Part shown: positions 14,701 through 28,200 of the stretch, in pieces
How the letters are laid out: every line of letters starts with the position of its first letter
Numbering within the stretch: position 1 is the first letter of the stretch
Origin: Tyto alba
Lineage: Eukaryota > Chordata > Aves > Strigiformes > Tytonidae
Length of the DNA: 64,000 nucleotides
NCBI RefSeq assembly: GCF_018691265.1
Contig: NW_024881300.1
Location: forward strand, 2,809,046-2,873,045
Direction of reading: 5' to 3'
The notes under the pieces: model-generated
What the model was told of the DNA's origin: nothing
The model's database searches: none
What the model saw: the letters and a program-made list of their open reading frames with translations, nothing else
Translations under genes and position numbers: made by a program

Positions 14701-17700
14701 TTCGTCAAAATCTTTTCTTCTCTGCTTAATCCAGCACTGTAGCAGCAGCAAATACTGCACTGTCATACTGGGTCTGGTGAGCGCCTTAAAGCATTAGCGC
14801 CGTTCCTCTCTGCAAGGCTGGCAGGGCGATTATCCAGCTTTAAGGACACTCTAGGTTTCTTCAGAAGGAGGGCCGTCATACCCAGCACGCTGCCTCTGTT
14901 TTCAGCTCTGCACACTCATCCTCTCCCTTCAGAGGGATGCAGGAAGAGGAGCCAGAGGGTTCAGGAGTCCAACTCAAGCAGGCTGCGGTGAAGAGGATGG
15001 GAAGAAAATCCAGGCTAATGCTTTCACATCAATATTCACATCCAAACAGTGCAGAGCAAAAAGTCAGATGGGCTGAGTGTATTATTATGCCTAATCTGGC
15101 AGGGAATTTGGGCTTTGTGCCAAAAGGCTAACTTTCATGGACTAAGAGAATATGAGTTATCCAGAGTGAAAGCAAAAATTAGAACTGGGAAGTGACCAGA
15201 TCCAGTACCATCATCATAGAAAGTCGTCCTCTTGCAGAGGAAACCCACCAACTCACTCAGAGTGGGAATCACCACCTTATTACGGAGCTCAAAGGAGTCT
15301 GGAGTCTCAATACAGCTTTCTGGGGCTAAATTTGCACCAGACAAGAGGCAGGATGTAAATGCACAGGGTGGAAGACACCCCTGACAGCACTGATTGAGGA
15401 GCACGGCTTTTTGTGACCAGGCAGATGGGGCAGGGGGAGGGAAGAGAAGAGAAACAAATCCTGTAAAATTAGAAGAGCAAGGGTCCCAAGCAGGGGATAA
15501 GCGGGGGAAGCCCAGCCAAGCAGAGAGGATTAGCACTAACACTGGCAGGCTTGTTCCTGCCATCCACACCCTACACCCCAATTAACGGTATCATTTGTCA
15601 GAATGAATGGGGAACTTGCACTCAATTCGGCAATTTGACAAAGTGTCACTGAACTACCTCACGTCCATATTTATCCAAGAGGCAAGAGCAGGAACCAGTT
15701 TTAATTAGAGCCTCTTTAACAAAGAACCAAGGGTATTACCCATGCTCTCCCCATCAAGTGATAATTGAGATGTAATCGTTTAAACAAAGCGCAACAAGTG
15801 TCCATTTACCCAAAGCCATTGTTAAATATCTACTAGGAGATTATTTTCAAAATTGTAATGTGCCATGAATATGCAAACCACTTTCCATCTTTAGCATTAA
15901 AAAGAATCATCACCTTTTAAAAAAAAAAAAAAAAAATCACACCACACAACTGGAAGCCAAACAGCTATTTTGCAGCAGAATTTAAGGAGCATTTTAAACA
16001 TGCTGATGCTAATTTAAAAGGGGGGGGAAGCGATGGCTCTGCTTTTGGGCCATTAAACTCTGCCTGGAAAGCCCTCTTTTGTACAGCATTAGTGTGTGCT
16101 GTAAGTCTGTAATTATGCAGAGAACATGTTAATTTTTAATTCAGAATGCTAACCCCTTTTTTATATACGGGCCCTGAATGGCAATCCTTCTTGCAGATGA
16201 CTGCAAGCACCGACAGGACCAAATTCAACTCTCGGTGGTAAAGCATGCTCTCCCTGGGAGGTTAGGCACTGTGCATTGGAAAGCAACTCAACTCCGTAGT
16301 GAAACAGCTCTTTTATAAAACTGTCACCTCAGCATCACGGCAGGAAGAATCCTCTCAACCCACAGCCTATTAAACTAGAACAGTATGGTCACTGATATTC
16401 ACACCTTCATTTCAGCATTCTTCAGTCTAGCTACTGATTTTCTTAACACAATTTCCTAAGAAGCTGAATTCCCACGTTCCTCACATTCCCAAACACAGGG
16501 CAGCGCAGGATGAGCAAGTTAACCTAATGCCGCCTAGAGGCCCACACCAAGTTAATGGCTGTCAAACACTAAGCCCATCTTTCATCTCTTCTGACTCCTA
16601 CTGATGCCTGCAATTCACGGAGGGACTTGACTTAAGAGCGTGCTTTGACACAGTCCAGCAATGAATTATTAACTCTGGCGGAAGCCGCAAAGCATCAGCT
16701 AGTAGCAATCATGATCCTTCTATGATGATTAACCAGAATGCAATTATCAGTGCTCCTGCTTCTCACAAAATGTCTCCAATTCTCCATCACACAAAGCCCA
16801 AAAGGCACCACGCAGGCATGCACACTCACACATATGAAAGCAGAAACAATTCTGTGCTTTTACCTTTGTTTCTTCAGGGTTATATTATCAACTGCGAACG
16901 GCCTGAGAAAAGAAAGCTCTACATTCCCTGCTGCGTTACAGCAATTATACATGGACTTGCAGCAGTGGAAGAAGAGCAACATATGCAGAATCAAGCCCAT
17001 ATTCTTAATTTCCACAGCAATTCAATCCATGCAGCCACAGAAACCTGCCAGCAGTTTTAGAACCATCTTTTCCAACATTACGTCATGTCACAGAGGCCAT
17101 TTCCAGCCCAGGGCCCGACTGGGCACGTACACATAAGAAGCTGTAGCTCCCAGCCTGCTCACCAGCATGGACAGATGAAGATAGATGCTTTCAGCTCTTA
17201 CCATAAGTGCTGCCCGAAAGGGTGTCCCCAGCCTCCTTCTGAAAGGCAGGCAGATGGGGGCCATCCTGCAAGTTGGATGTAACCTGTGAGCTTCCAGCAG
17301 CATCCCAACATACAGGAAGAACAACTTTCTCAGCTCACTGCCAAAGAGACCCAGACAGCTCGCAGTATTAAAGCAAAAGGTGCCAAGAGGCAAGCAAACA
17401 CTAGCGATTGCTTACTGAATCTTAAGAGGCGCGGGGAAGTCTGCTAGGGATGGGATACCATGCAGTTCCACAATTAGCAGCAAAGAGGCAGGGTGAAGAC
17501 TGCATTTTAGGTTTGCCTTAGCAAAAGAAGCTAAATTCATGCTTTTCCTTTAATTACAGCTGCCAGCTCTGGAGAAAGTAGCTTGCACGGGAAATGAACA
17601 CCCACAAGCAGGATAGTTAAAATCAACCACAGCAGCACACACCTGCTTTGTCAAACCATCCTTGTATTTTTCATAGTCAAACTACAACTGAAATCAGTAT

Positions 17701-20700
17701 TGGCATTGTGGCGGGCTTAATTAGGAGTCAGGTCTACTCTATTCAGGTCTTTATACTGTGCTCATTACATTAATATCCAAGTGCCTTCCAGTCCTGCATT
17801 AGGTGACATGACTAACATCTGCCACATGTTGTTTGTTCTCTTCTCCCTTTCCTGGGGGAGTAGAAACACAGCATTCGAGGGGATCACGGAACAGCCAACA
17901 ACTGGAAAGGGAGATTCCTCTAGCCCTGGCTCAGCTGCTTCACACAGAGCATGTGCTGGCTCTGCCTGCTTGGTTAACTGTTTAATATTATCATCATCAC
18001 CATAATGATTAAGAAGCTGTACACAGTAAAAGATGGGTTAGCACCAAGTGTTCTCCCAGTAACCTTTCTATGCAGGACTGACAGAATTGGAAGACAAGCA
18101 AAAAATCTGTCCTTTGCGGACCAAATCAATTCCTGCCTGATTCCCCTTGCCTTGTCATCTTACATTAGACAATACTGAGGATACGACTTCCAGAGGAAAT
18201 TAAAGTGTCCATCTCTTGAGTTTGGCTAAAAAGGATGGCAAAGGCATGAACAGCTTAGTCTGCCCTGAGATGCCTTCCAAAACACACCACACCTTAAAGC
18301 TACATAGGTTTCACCTGGAATATCGAAAATAGAAGACTGAAGTCAGCGATTTGATTTCTTTTGCACTCACGTGCCTCTCACCTTTCCCAATGATCATCTG
18401 CCTGTACATCTCTATCTCTTTTATGTTGAAAAGTACTTACATCACTTTGCTTCTTAATTATCTTTGCAAAGACAGTGGTGAGTATTGAGGTAGCTAGAGA
18501 TCAGGAAGAGCTAGAAGGAAAAGAACTGTGAGGGATCAAATCTTAAGCTCAATCAAGATGATGAAGGATCAACAATGCTACGTGTCTTAAGGTCAGCTAG
18601 CTGTGATTAGGCAGACACTTCTAGTAGAAGCAAGTGTCTGGAGAAAGGTCAAACTCAAGAACATAAACTTGGTAGAGATTTGGAAACAACAGGCTGCAGG
18701 AGAGGAGATGCTCATCACCACCTTCTCCCCATTTATCTGGCCAAACCCTCAAAACTGAATGTAATAGAAGACCACTGAAAACTGAGTTACAAACTGTTAG
18801 ATTAGAAGCAAGGACTCATTCAATGCAAGTGAGGGGAATACACACAGCTTTCATTTAATGCAATGTGCATAGCCATACAAAATGGGGATTAGTCTTTCAC
18901 AAAAAAAGAACAACCTTTTCAAGTGTGTAGATAAAAGAGACTCTCGGAAGGGACAGAGGCTGACTCAGAAACTATTAAAAGGACAAAGTGACTTTCAAAT
19001 AGAGGTCACTAGTTCAAACAGGAACTAGATCAGCAGTGGCCAAGACTAAAGCATCTGAAGACTGATTAGCAATTTAACCAAAAACATGTTAATACTCTTC
19101 CTTCAGCTCCTACTGTAAGTGCCCATATTGCAAGCTCACTGCAGAAAGTTACTTAGAACTTACATTCTGTCCCAGCCCCACAGGAACAGCTGGGCTTCGG
19201 TGGCTACCCAGAGACCAAGTGCTTGTCCCACAGTCACTGCAGAACCTCAAAGGCTGCACTGCTCCATTTGTTCAAAATGGGTAAATGATTTCTTTCCGTT
19301 ACGACTCTCTACCTTAGTGTGCTCACTGTTTGTTGCTGGATGAATATCATCAGCTACTGCACTTAAAGATATCCACTTAGCATCTATAAACAAGCATGAA
19401 GACCACATTGCAGGTTTTGAGGGCATTATTTTGTCAGTGAATTTTCCTATAGAATTACTTTGCTGATTCATTAATGTCATATAACTTACATGTTCATGAA
19501 AAATAGACCCACTAAATATCAGTTATCCTTTTCCCCAAAAATTGATTAGAAGAAGTTCCAATTATCACTAGAGATCTTGCAGCACAGCAGGCTCAGACAC
19601 GTACATTATAAGATGCTCTACTGCAGAAGATCCTTCCAGAAGATACCCAAAGAGGGGAGACAGGATTCCAAAACATACTTTTCACTAATGAAAAGTAGTA
19701 AACACACAATGTTTAGCACTCAGGAGGTACATGCAGTAATGCAGTTGCCTTAACTTTGGTCATCAAGCAAAACTTAGGTGTCTCCCATCTCTCTTCACAG
19801 GAAACTGTAGCTCTACTACTGCACCATGCTGTATAATCCAGAGACACCCAGTGAAGTAATTTCCTTCTCACTATTATTTGGCACAATGACACAGGCTGCA
19901 GATGTATTTACTTGGAGTTTGGGTCAAACCACTCTCTGTATACTATTCATTAAGCAAACACTTCCTTCTAGACCAGCAGTTTCAGCACTGTGGCGATGAC
20001 AAAACACAGACACGTATTTTTTTAATATAAAAATATTAGTTGCTAATCAATTATGATGTAACATATTATTCACATACTATTACCGAACTACCATCTTGCA
20101 AGTAACATTAATTCCTGTGCATATTTATTGGAAGCAAGGACATGCTGGAGGCAAAGATGAAGAATACTAGATTCCCTTTTAAAAGAAAAAATTATTATTT
20201 GCTCCAAAGAAGATATTCTAGCTGTTTAAGTTTAATACTACCCAAAGCATGTTTTCCCTAGGGTCCTCCATTATCAGCAAGGGCCTTTCTTGCAAGTCCA
20301 TATGTCCTTTCAACAGATTCTCATTGCTACCTAATTTGAGAGCCTTAGGTGTTAAGCATTTGAGGAATACAATCAAATCCTGCCCCCTTCCAGGCCTACT
20401 GGGACACCTATTAATTCACCCTCCTTTAGAGGGGAGTTTATCACCTCTTGCAATTGCAAGTATCTAAAAAAATGAAACAGGGCAACTTAAACTGGCACTG
20501 CAATTATTTAAAGTCTATAAACAGTTGTTGCCACAGTGTAAATTAAATTGCTATACAGCAACGTTCTTTCTTTTCTACCTTGTAAAGCAAAACTGATTAA
20601 GTCAGGTAAGCAGGGACCATGCCATACAAGAGTCCATGGAGAGTCCATGGAAAGTGATTACAAGTGCTTAGAAATTGTGTTGTACTCCACACAAAGATGA

Positions 20701-23700
20701 GCTGAAAATCCAAACTAGCTTGTTGGGTTCTCTCTCACTTAGTGCAAAGAGAAGAGACTTATTTCCACATTGCTTCATCATCTGTCACCCAAACTCAAAA
20801 TATTTAAGAGTCACCATAAAATTCCACAGATCATCCACAGTAATCTAATGGATATCAACTGCATAGGAAAAAAAAAAATAATATGAAAGTTCTTCTCCAG
20901 CATCTTTGTATGTTTTGGAAAGACAGCTGAACAATGACAACAGCTGCCTTTGCACAGAACAATCAGATTTGGCAGACTACTGAAACCAGGGAATGGAGAA
21001 GGTCAGATGGGTGGGAGAAGAAACACTACGCCCAAAATATTTCATGGCAGGGAAAAAAAAAAAAAGTTGATTTTAACACAAACATCAGCACAAGCCTCAT
21101 ATGGGTAACTGTACTACCCACACTGGTATTTGCTTCAGAGATAGAGCAACTGCTACTACTGCCCAGTGAGAGAAAGCCATCTATTTTTTTGGCAAAAGTA
21201 TCATACTATTTTTTTTTTTTTCCCAAAAGGTAGACTCTTAACAGACAATATCACTACCTTACCAAATCTTATTATTTAATGGAAAGCTGAAATGACAGGA
21301 AAGGGACTGCAGCAAGTCTTGGCTACAAGTCTGAGTGAAAAAGATTAAATAACATTCAGGACAGCAGCCAGAGGGCAAACTCTTGGCTCCTCACTTTTTG
21401 TCAAGTGTTTCCCCTCACATTTGGTAGAGCAGAAAGCTGTTTCAGTCTCCCTTAAGTTCCAGTCCTTGTTTCTAGCTGTAATAAAGTATTTAAGCTTTCT
21501 GTAATTATTGTTCTTTGTGGTAGGCTGTAACAAACAAAAATACTACCTGATAGAACCAGATAGCTGAAAAGGTCATTTTCTACCAAAAGTGTGTTCATGT
21601 TGCCACCCAAAACCAGAGACATGCATAAATCAAAGCAAGCTGAACCCTTTTTGTTTTGGGAAGGTCTGCGTTTCTGTAAAAAAGGTGACAGAAGAGGACA
21701 GAGAGATGGCAGACGGAAAACTTTATATCTACCTGAAGTACAGCTAAGCTGGGTACCTGTTCCTGAGAGCAATCAGAAAGGAAGGGCTTGGCATGACTGC
21801 TGGCTCGACGCAGTGGCGATTCACAGCAACTGAAGCTTCCAGCCCTGTCTACCTTACCAATACAAGAAAGCCACCGCCGTAATCAGGACAGCTGCTCTGT
21901 ACAAATACTGTTCCTGTACAAGAGCAATAGCATGAGGCCTTCCATACCTCTCTCCTCAAAACCTGAAGCAGTCTTTTCTACAAGCTAGAAAACTGTCCCA
22001 TTAGTAGCATGGCCCCAAGACTTGAGCAGAGGGGACCAAGTGGAACATGTACTATTAAACAATACAGGGAAGCTCCCCTGGGAACTGAGCACAGATTATT
22101 GATGGTGCTGCAGGGAAGGGAGAGCAAGCCCTATCTCACATCTGAGAAGAATTACAAGATGACAATGGGCATGTTTTTATGGGCAGCGCTACTAATACAC
22201 AACACATATGTGGAGCAGTACAAACAAAACTTTCCTCTAGAAAAAGCAATGACTAGGTTTAAACTAATAGAGTCAGTAATACTACTCTGCATCCCTGAAT
22301 GTCTGTCAGCAGCTCAGCAAGCACAGGGCATCTCAAAGATAAAAGGTGGAAAATTTTAAGAGGTACAAACCTCAGGATTCCTGCCTGCCTCTCCTCTGTC
22401 TTCTTTTCAGCATCTCCTGCTTCAGAGGTTCATTTCAGTACATATAGGTTAACAAATACAAAACAACAAGGAAACTCAAGGCTTGCTTATTTATCTTTTT
22501 TTAAAATCCAAACCACATTAGTACTTTTGAATAGCCAAATTATATTACAAAATGCAGGATTTCAACATTCTGGCACCAAGCCAGTGCTTTAATGGACGTG
22601 CAAACACTAACTAAGGAAATGGTTGTGCATTAAGCCTACCAATAAGTCAACAATCAATACTTCAGTATGACAGTAAAAATACAATGCACCCTTTATAACT
22701 GCCTCTGGCCTCATCCTTCTTTGTCAAGCTCAGCTCTAAATAAAAAAAATAATAATAATAAAAAAAAAGAGTCTCAAAACAAGAAATAAAGTACATATTA
22801 TTTCACAGTGACCATTTTTCTTAAAAGTCTAAACCTAACTGGTCCTCTGGACTATACAAATTTATTTCTTTTTTTTTTTTCCAACTGTGTACTGACAGGG
22901 CAGAAGAAGAAGGAATAAAAAGGACAGAAGTTCAGACACAAAATTAATCAAGCAGGTCAATAGGTAAGAGCAGCAAAATAAAGGTATCTCGAACAGCTAA
23001 GCCCCAAGCAACTGCAGATCAGGAGCGTGGTTCCAACTTTATCTCCAAAAAGCATATCAGTCAGAAGAAACAAAAAAGGAACTGCATCAAAGTATACTAA
23101 CATTTGGGTTTTAATCCAATTCATAGATTTTAATTGCCAACACAGCATCAGTCCTGTATGTCCCCTCAACGTATTCTATCAGTTTGATCAAATGAAGCCA
23201 AAGACAAGCTCTGCAGAGCATGAGATTCAGACATCCTCTGGGAAGTGTGAGCATCAGGCAGTATTGCTCTGCAGTAGAACAAATGCTTTAAATTTAGTTA
23301 ACTCTGGCTTTCCGTTCTGAGCCATGGCCATAATGCTGAGCCACTGCTATATTTCTCAACAGCAGAAAAAGCCCACTCTTTATGGATGCTCAGAGCAGCT
23401 GCATGTCTGCAGAAAGGTTCAGAGTAAGCCTCTTTTTCATGAACAAGTGGTAGCAGCCATTGATCCAATCCCATGAAAACCTGAATGTAAAAACAGGAGG
23501 ACAAAAACAATCAAATTGATCATTTTTATCTCCACAGCCTAGTAAGCTCAGTGCTGAAATGGAACTTCATCATGGAACGGTTAAGCCAGCGTAATAGCTT
23601 GGGTAAACAAGCCAACTGAATTCTCCATTTTCTTCTCTGAGTCTGCAAATACACAGAGGGAAACAGAGAATGATTGTTTCAGAAATCCCTCCGCAGATCC

Positions 23701-24574
23701 CTTACGTTTATTTGCTAAAACTATCCTGCATCCCTGAGGCTTCAGCTATAAACAAGCACAAAGCAAGGCTGGGAATTAGGAAAGACTTTTTGCTGATATT
23801 TTGAAGTCTGGGCATCTGTACCTTGAGGTTAAGCTCTGCAAAAGGACCCGGCGCTGCAAGCCCAGCAGCCAAGGAACAGGAATACCCAAGTCCTTCCCCA
23901 CAGAGCAGTTCACAGGTGCGTGATCCAAGCTCAGCACCCGGGTGTGCCAGACCTCTGAGCATTAGGTTTTGCTACTTCATCTCACTCTACATCATCATTA
24001 AATAATCCAACTCAAGCCAGAGCCATCACACTACAAAGTACTGCTGCATAAAATGATTATATGGGGTAGCAGCAGTAGCTGTGTTGACTGAAGTTTTAGC
24101 CTATGACTAATCAACTTCCAGCTTGAAGGGGTTTTGCATGGCCACAATTCCAGCTCAGAGCAGCAACTAATAGCAGTCTTAGCACAATTTCAGCTCAGAG
24201 AAGTTCAACATCTCCAGCCCAGACTGGTGACAGCCACTGCAGATGTCTTTACGATAAAAGGGTGGGTTCAGCAGAGCTGCTAGTGGATGGGTGTTTGCAG
24301 CATGGCTTCAGTTTCTTATTTCAGCTGAGGAAAGGAGCTCTGCTGACAGTCAGTGTACCGCAGGGGCAGCCAAGGAGCTGTGCTTCTCAGCATTGCCAAG
24401 CCAGAAAATCACTGACGTAGAGAAATAACCTTATTTTTTACAAGGTCTGGTATCTGAGGGAGAAAAGGTAGAGGCAAGTTAAATGCTGTTGAATACTGAT
24501 CAAGATTGTGAACAAGAAAGAGGTTTGAGGAAACAGTAAAAAGGAAAACATCCCTATAGGCTTGGACTACAGAA

Positions 24575-24671
24575 TCTCACAATCTTGTAAGACCCAGTAG
24601 TAAATGCAACTTTTATTTCTCAGGTGGAGAAACTGATGCATGGGAGAACATTTCTTGAACTCAAAGTCAAG
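24575..24671 (+). repeat. Possible MIR-like SINE remnant
   Basis: The order of short matches resembles the core and 3' half of a tRNA-derived CORE-SINE of the MIR type: a 'tcacaa..cttgtaag' segment, then a 'tggagaaactgatgca' segment, then a segment resembling the 'aacttgcccaaggtca' part. The copy is strongly diverged, as expected for an amniote-age element. The call rests on visual similarity only. Confidence 0.35.
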
Positions 24672-25144
24672 CATGGAAATCATGACAAAAATTGGATAAG
24701 AATCCAGCTTTCCCTATTTCCTGTGCTGAAAAACAGCTGCCACAGAAGGCTGTTTTCTAAGTAAATATATCCATCATGGGGAGCCAGTCAGGCAAGGATC
24801 CAAAAATTCAAGGGTCAGGCGCTATTCAATATTTGAATCAGTGCAATAAAACAGTGCATAAATATTTAAACTGGCACTCCTGCTCCAAAATACTCTTGGA
24901 ACATATTTCAGCCGCTTGCTTTCAAAGTTTATAACAGACATTCCCTTCTTCCTTGTATCCTGTGGAACCTCCGAATGTCTGAAAAAAACCCATTCCCTGA
25001 TCGTCTGAAGCACATCTAACAGCAGTTTGCTGGTTTGTTTTGAATGCGCTGCTTTCAGTCAGCAAGTACAAGTACAAATGGATAAATCTAAAGTGCTGAA
25101 ATCTTATATCCTTGGCTCTTTATGAGGCCTTGTTCTAAATTCCC

Positions 25145-25222
25145 CCAACAACAACAAAACAAAAAACAAACCAACAAAGGAAAACAAAAAAACAAAACCA
25201 AAACAAAGCAAAATTCCAAAAC
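25145..25222. repeat. A-rich low-complexity tract
   Basis: An imperfect mixture of AAC, AAAAC and AACC motifs on the plus strand. Similar A/C mosaics recur at about 10,400-10,440, 26,070-26,125 and 29,143-29,170, and the largest lies at 32,470-32,600. No mobile element is recognised next to it. Confidence 0.75.
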
Positions 25223-28200
25223 ACAGCCCCTTTTTATATCTCATTTATAACCTCTGGCTTCAAAAGCTAAATGCTTGAGCTCCATTTTAGCTGTTCTCAC
25301 AATGTGTGCTATAAATTAACATAAGATGCAACTTGTCATTAGATACTTCTAAACTATGGAAGACACATAATATTTGCTTAGATCTGAATATAAATCTCAA
25401 GAAGTCAAAGCACAGTGACAAATGCATTTTAATATTCTGTATGCAACTGAATCTTTTGTTTTAGCTTGACAGAGAAAAAAATATCATGCCAGTCATTAAT
25501 GCAATTTAAGATTATGAGATTGTAAGGCAACGTTTTCCTATTGTTAGTCACTGCCTGTGCTGCCCTGCCCAGCCCCTACTTTTATACTATGCATTCAATG
25601 AGATAGGAGTTGCTGTAAATGGAGGTAGAAGCTAAGCAGATGTACACTGCCAATACCCCACCTGAATGCACACTCTAACAATTCAATCCACTGAAATGCA
25701 GCTCTGCTAGATATTCCGGTCCTGAAATCTCCACAGTTACACTCAATACTGATTAGCAGAATCTGCTCCTATTTCAGCCTTCATGTCCCTGTGCTTCTAT
25801 ATCCTAGGCCTGTCAGTGTATTGGTGCTCCAGAACAGCTGAAGTTTCTCTTGAAAATAAAGATAAAAATTCTATTAAAAGATATTTCAGTAACACGTTCT
25901 AAGAATCACTAAGGTTTTTTTTTTTTTGGTAATAAACACGTCTAGCTACTGACCACATAAATCTGACACAGCATCTGACATCTGCAGAGTTTTGCTTCTC
26001 CTATAGTAGCAATAGCTTGTTCGGCAGATGCACCTAATAGCACCTATGCAAGTCCTTCAAGAGATAAATAAGAAAAACAAAAACCCCAAACCAAACCAAA
26101 CCTAACCCAAAAAACAAGGAACAAAAGATAGCTCCTTCTTAACAGTTTTAGGTTTGCTGAGTTATCCGAAGTAACAAGCAACTAAACCTTTGGTAACGCA
26201 AAAGGAAGCTCTGATAATCCCACAGATAAGATTACTCCAAGATTACTCCATCAGAACGTACCATCATGTATCAAAAAGCATTGCTTTCACACAAACGCTT
26301 TGAAGGGTAGCACTGCACTTGATTCATTTACACTTGTGATGGCTCTCGGAAAGAGGAAGAGTCCAAAAGAATCAGCTGTGAGACTGTCAAGAGTAAATGA
26401 GATTTAGACCATGAAGCTGTGCCCATCAATAAAAGCTACATTTATTAATACACTGCACTGCTTTCAGAAATAGTACTAGAAAGGCCGGTACTTCTGGCCC
26501 TTTTCAGTGTCATCAGCCTTACCCTAAGCAGCATTACTGTGTGACCACATAGAGGCCTCTCCACCAGAGGAAGAAGTTGCCACTCCTGGTGTCAATATTG
26601 TGTCATTCCTGATTTGTTCCAGAAGCTCTAAGTTCGTTTTTTTAAGATAATTAGTCAATACTATGCAGCAAGGCCAAAGATCTGGTGCTATAACCATAGC
26701 AAAGGGTTGTTTAAAGATGGGGAAAAAAATGAAGAAGATCAATAAGCCTAGGAGTTAAGTTTAAACTCTGAAATCCTACCTACCCTGTCCAAGAACAAAA
26801 GCCTCTCCAGATTCACACATTTAAATTCTCAAGGAAGTGCATTAACTACACATTCAGCTTACAAAAATAAATTGCAACACTTGCTGAAAAATAAATTGTG
26901 AAAGAAACAAAAAGCCCTTTTCTTTAGTCACACGTGACAGCGATTCAATTTCACTGTCTACTGCATGCATTTTATATAAGGCAGATTGGTACAGGATACT
27001 GGTCATGATAGTTTTCAATTTATCACTCTGGAACTTCAGTTAGAAAAAGGATGAAATCAAGCAAGCCATTGCCTCTGACACTAGAAAAAGAGCCTCACTA
27101 ATGCAAAGGCCCAGCCTGCCTGGCTATCTATGCTCTTCAGTGGCATGTACAGCCAGATTATAACTTTCACAGCAGATGCAGTACAAAAATGAGCCTTTGC
27201 CTGTTTAACTTGCTTAAAGTCATTTAATCTGCATATAAAATAGTGCCAGTAAAAACCGTTTCCATTATAAGTGGCAGCCATTCCTCTGTTTCAGCATCTG
27301 ACTCTAATTTCAAAGTTTCCATAGTAAACTTCATATAAAGTATCACAGAAAAAATTCTGGTTCAAGAAATCAGTTAAACACTTGCTCCTACAAAATGAGA
27401 TACATGTGGCTGTGGACCAGGCAAAGAACATTTTCTGCACAGTATATTCACGGAAAGGGTATGGGCTTTAGAGAAAGAGGGGAAAAGCTTATACCATCTG
27501 CCTTGGTGTGAGATGGCCATAGCTGGTCAGGAGGCTTGCAACAAGCCAAACATTGAATTTGCATATCCGAGCACCAAGGTGTCTTTCCTGTAGATGACAA
27601 CAACCAGGAGTGCTAAAGGCAAAAGGATCCACTTCAGAGGTCTACATAAAATCAGTGGATTTAGAAACTCCTGAGGTGGCAAGACAAACCTTCTCTGGAT
27701 CCACAGGGGCACTTCCCACATGCAACATGTTCTGCTGAGCCGTCTCTGCAACAACATGAGTCTTTGAATTGTGCTTCCCACCTTCCTCTCAGAATATGTG
27801 GTTTCAAGAAACATTTGTTGCCAGGATGCATTGCTAATACATAATATATTGGCTGGAAATTAGTATTTCATCTCAGAGAGAAAAAAATGTTACAGGAGCT
27901 GCTTAAGAGGCAATGAATGCAGAAGAGTTTCAGGAAGAAATCTTGTGAGACAAACTGAGCAAACCTGTAACCAAGAGCAGATAGATCTACTGAGACAACT
28001 AAATCCTGCCCTTTAAGACAGACTACACATTCAATCCCCTGATGCTCATTTTACTGCTGGAATGAGATCTGTTCTGCTATTCTGCTGAAAAAGGACGTTA
28101 TTTCTCCACAAAGCTTAGCTCTGGGCATTTATTATACAGATAACTTCTGACTGAAAGCAAGACTTGCTTCTTTTTTTCCTGGTGAGGCTTTGCAAAAGGC

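Larger units (their letters stand above)
1..14999. other. AT-rich non-coding DNA, probable NUP93 intron
   Basis: I recognise no gene here on either strand. The stretch lies downstream of the second NUP93 coding exon and is most simply the large intron of that gene, continuing past the left edge. Open frames are short, contain homopolymer-coded runs, and show no family motif. Visible content: an A23 run at 3229-3251, an A19 run at 8372-8390, a T16-C12 junction at 8763-8790, an A-rich tract near 10,400-10,440, and AT-rich blocks around 5,700-6,130 and 9,100-9,250. Assignment to the intron is inference, because the next conventional NUP93 exon was not found in the window. Confidence 0.6.

Noticed and set aside
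26524..26742. Minus-strand frame containing NLELLEQIRNDTILTPGVAT
   Set aside because: It looks protein-like at first sight, but it starts in a T-rich stretch, has no acceptor or donor with good context, and matches no family I know.
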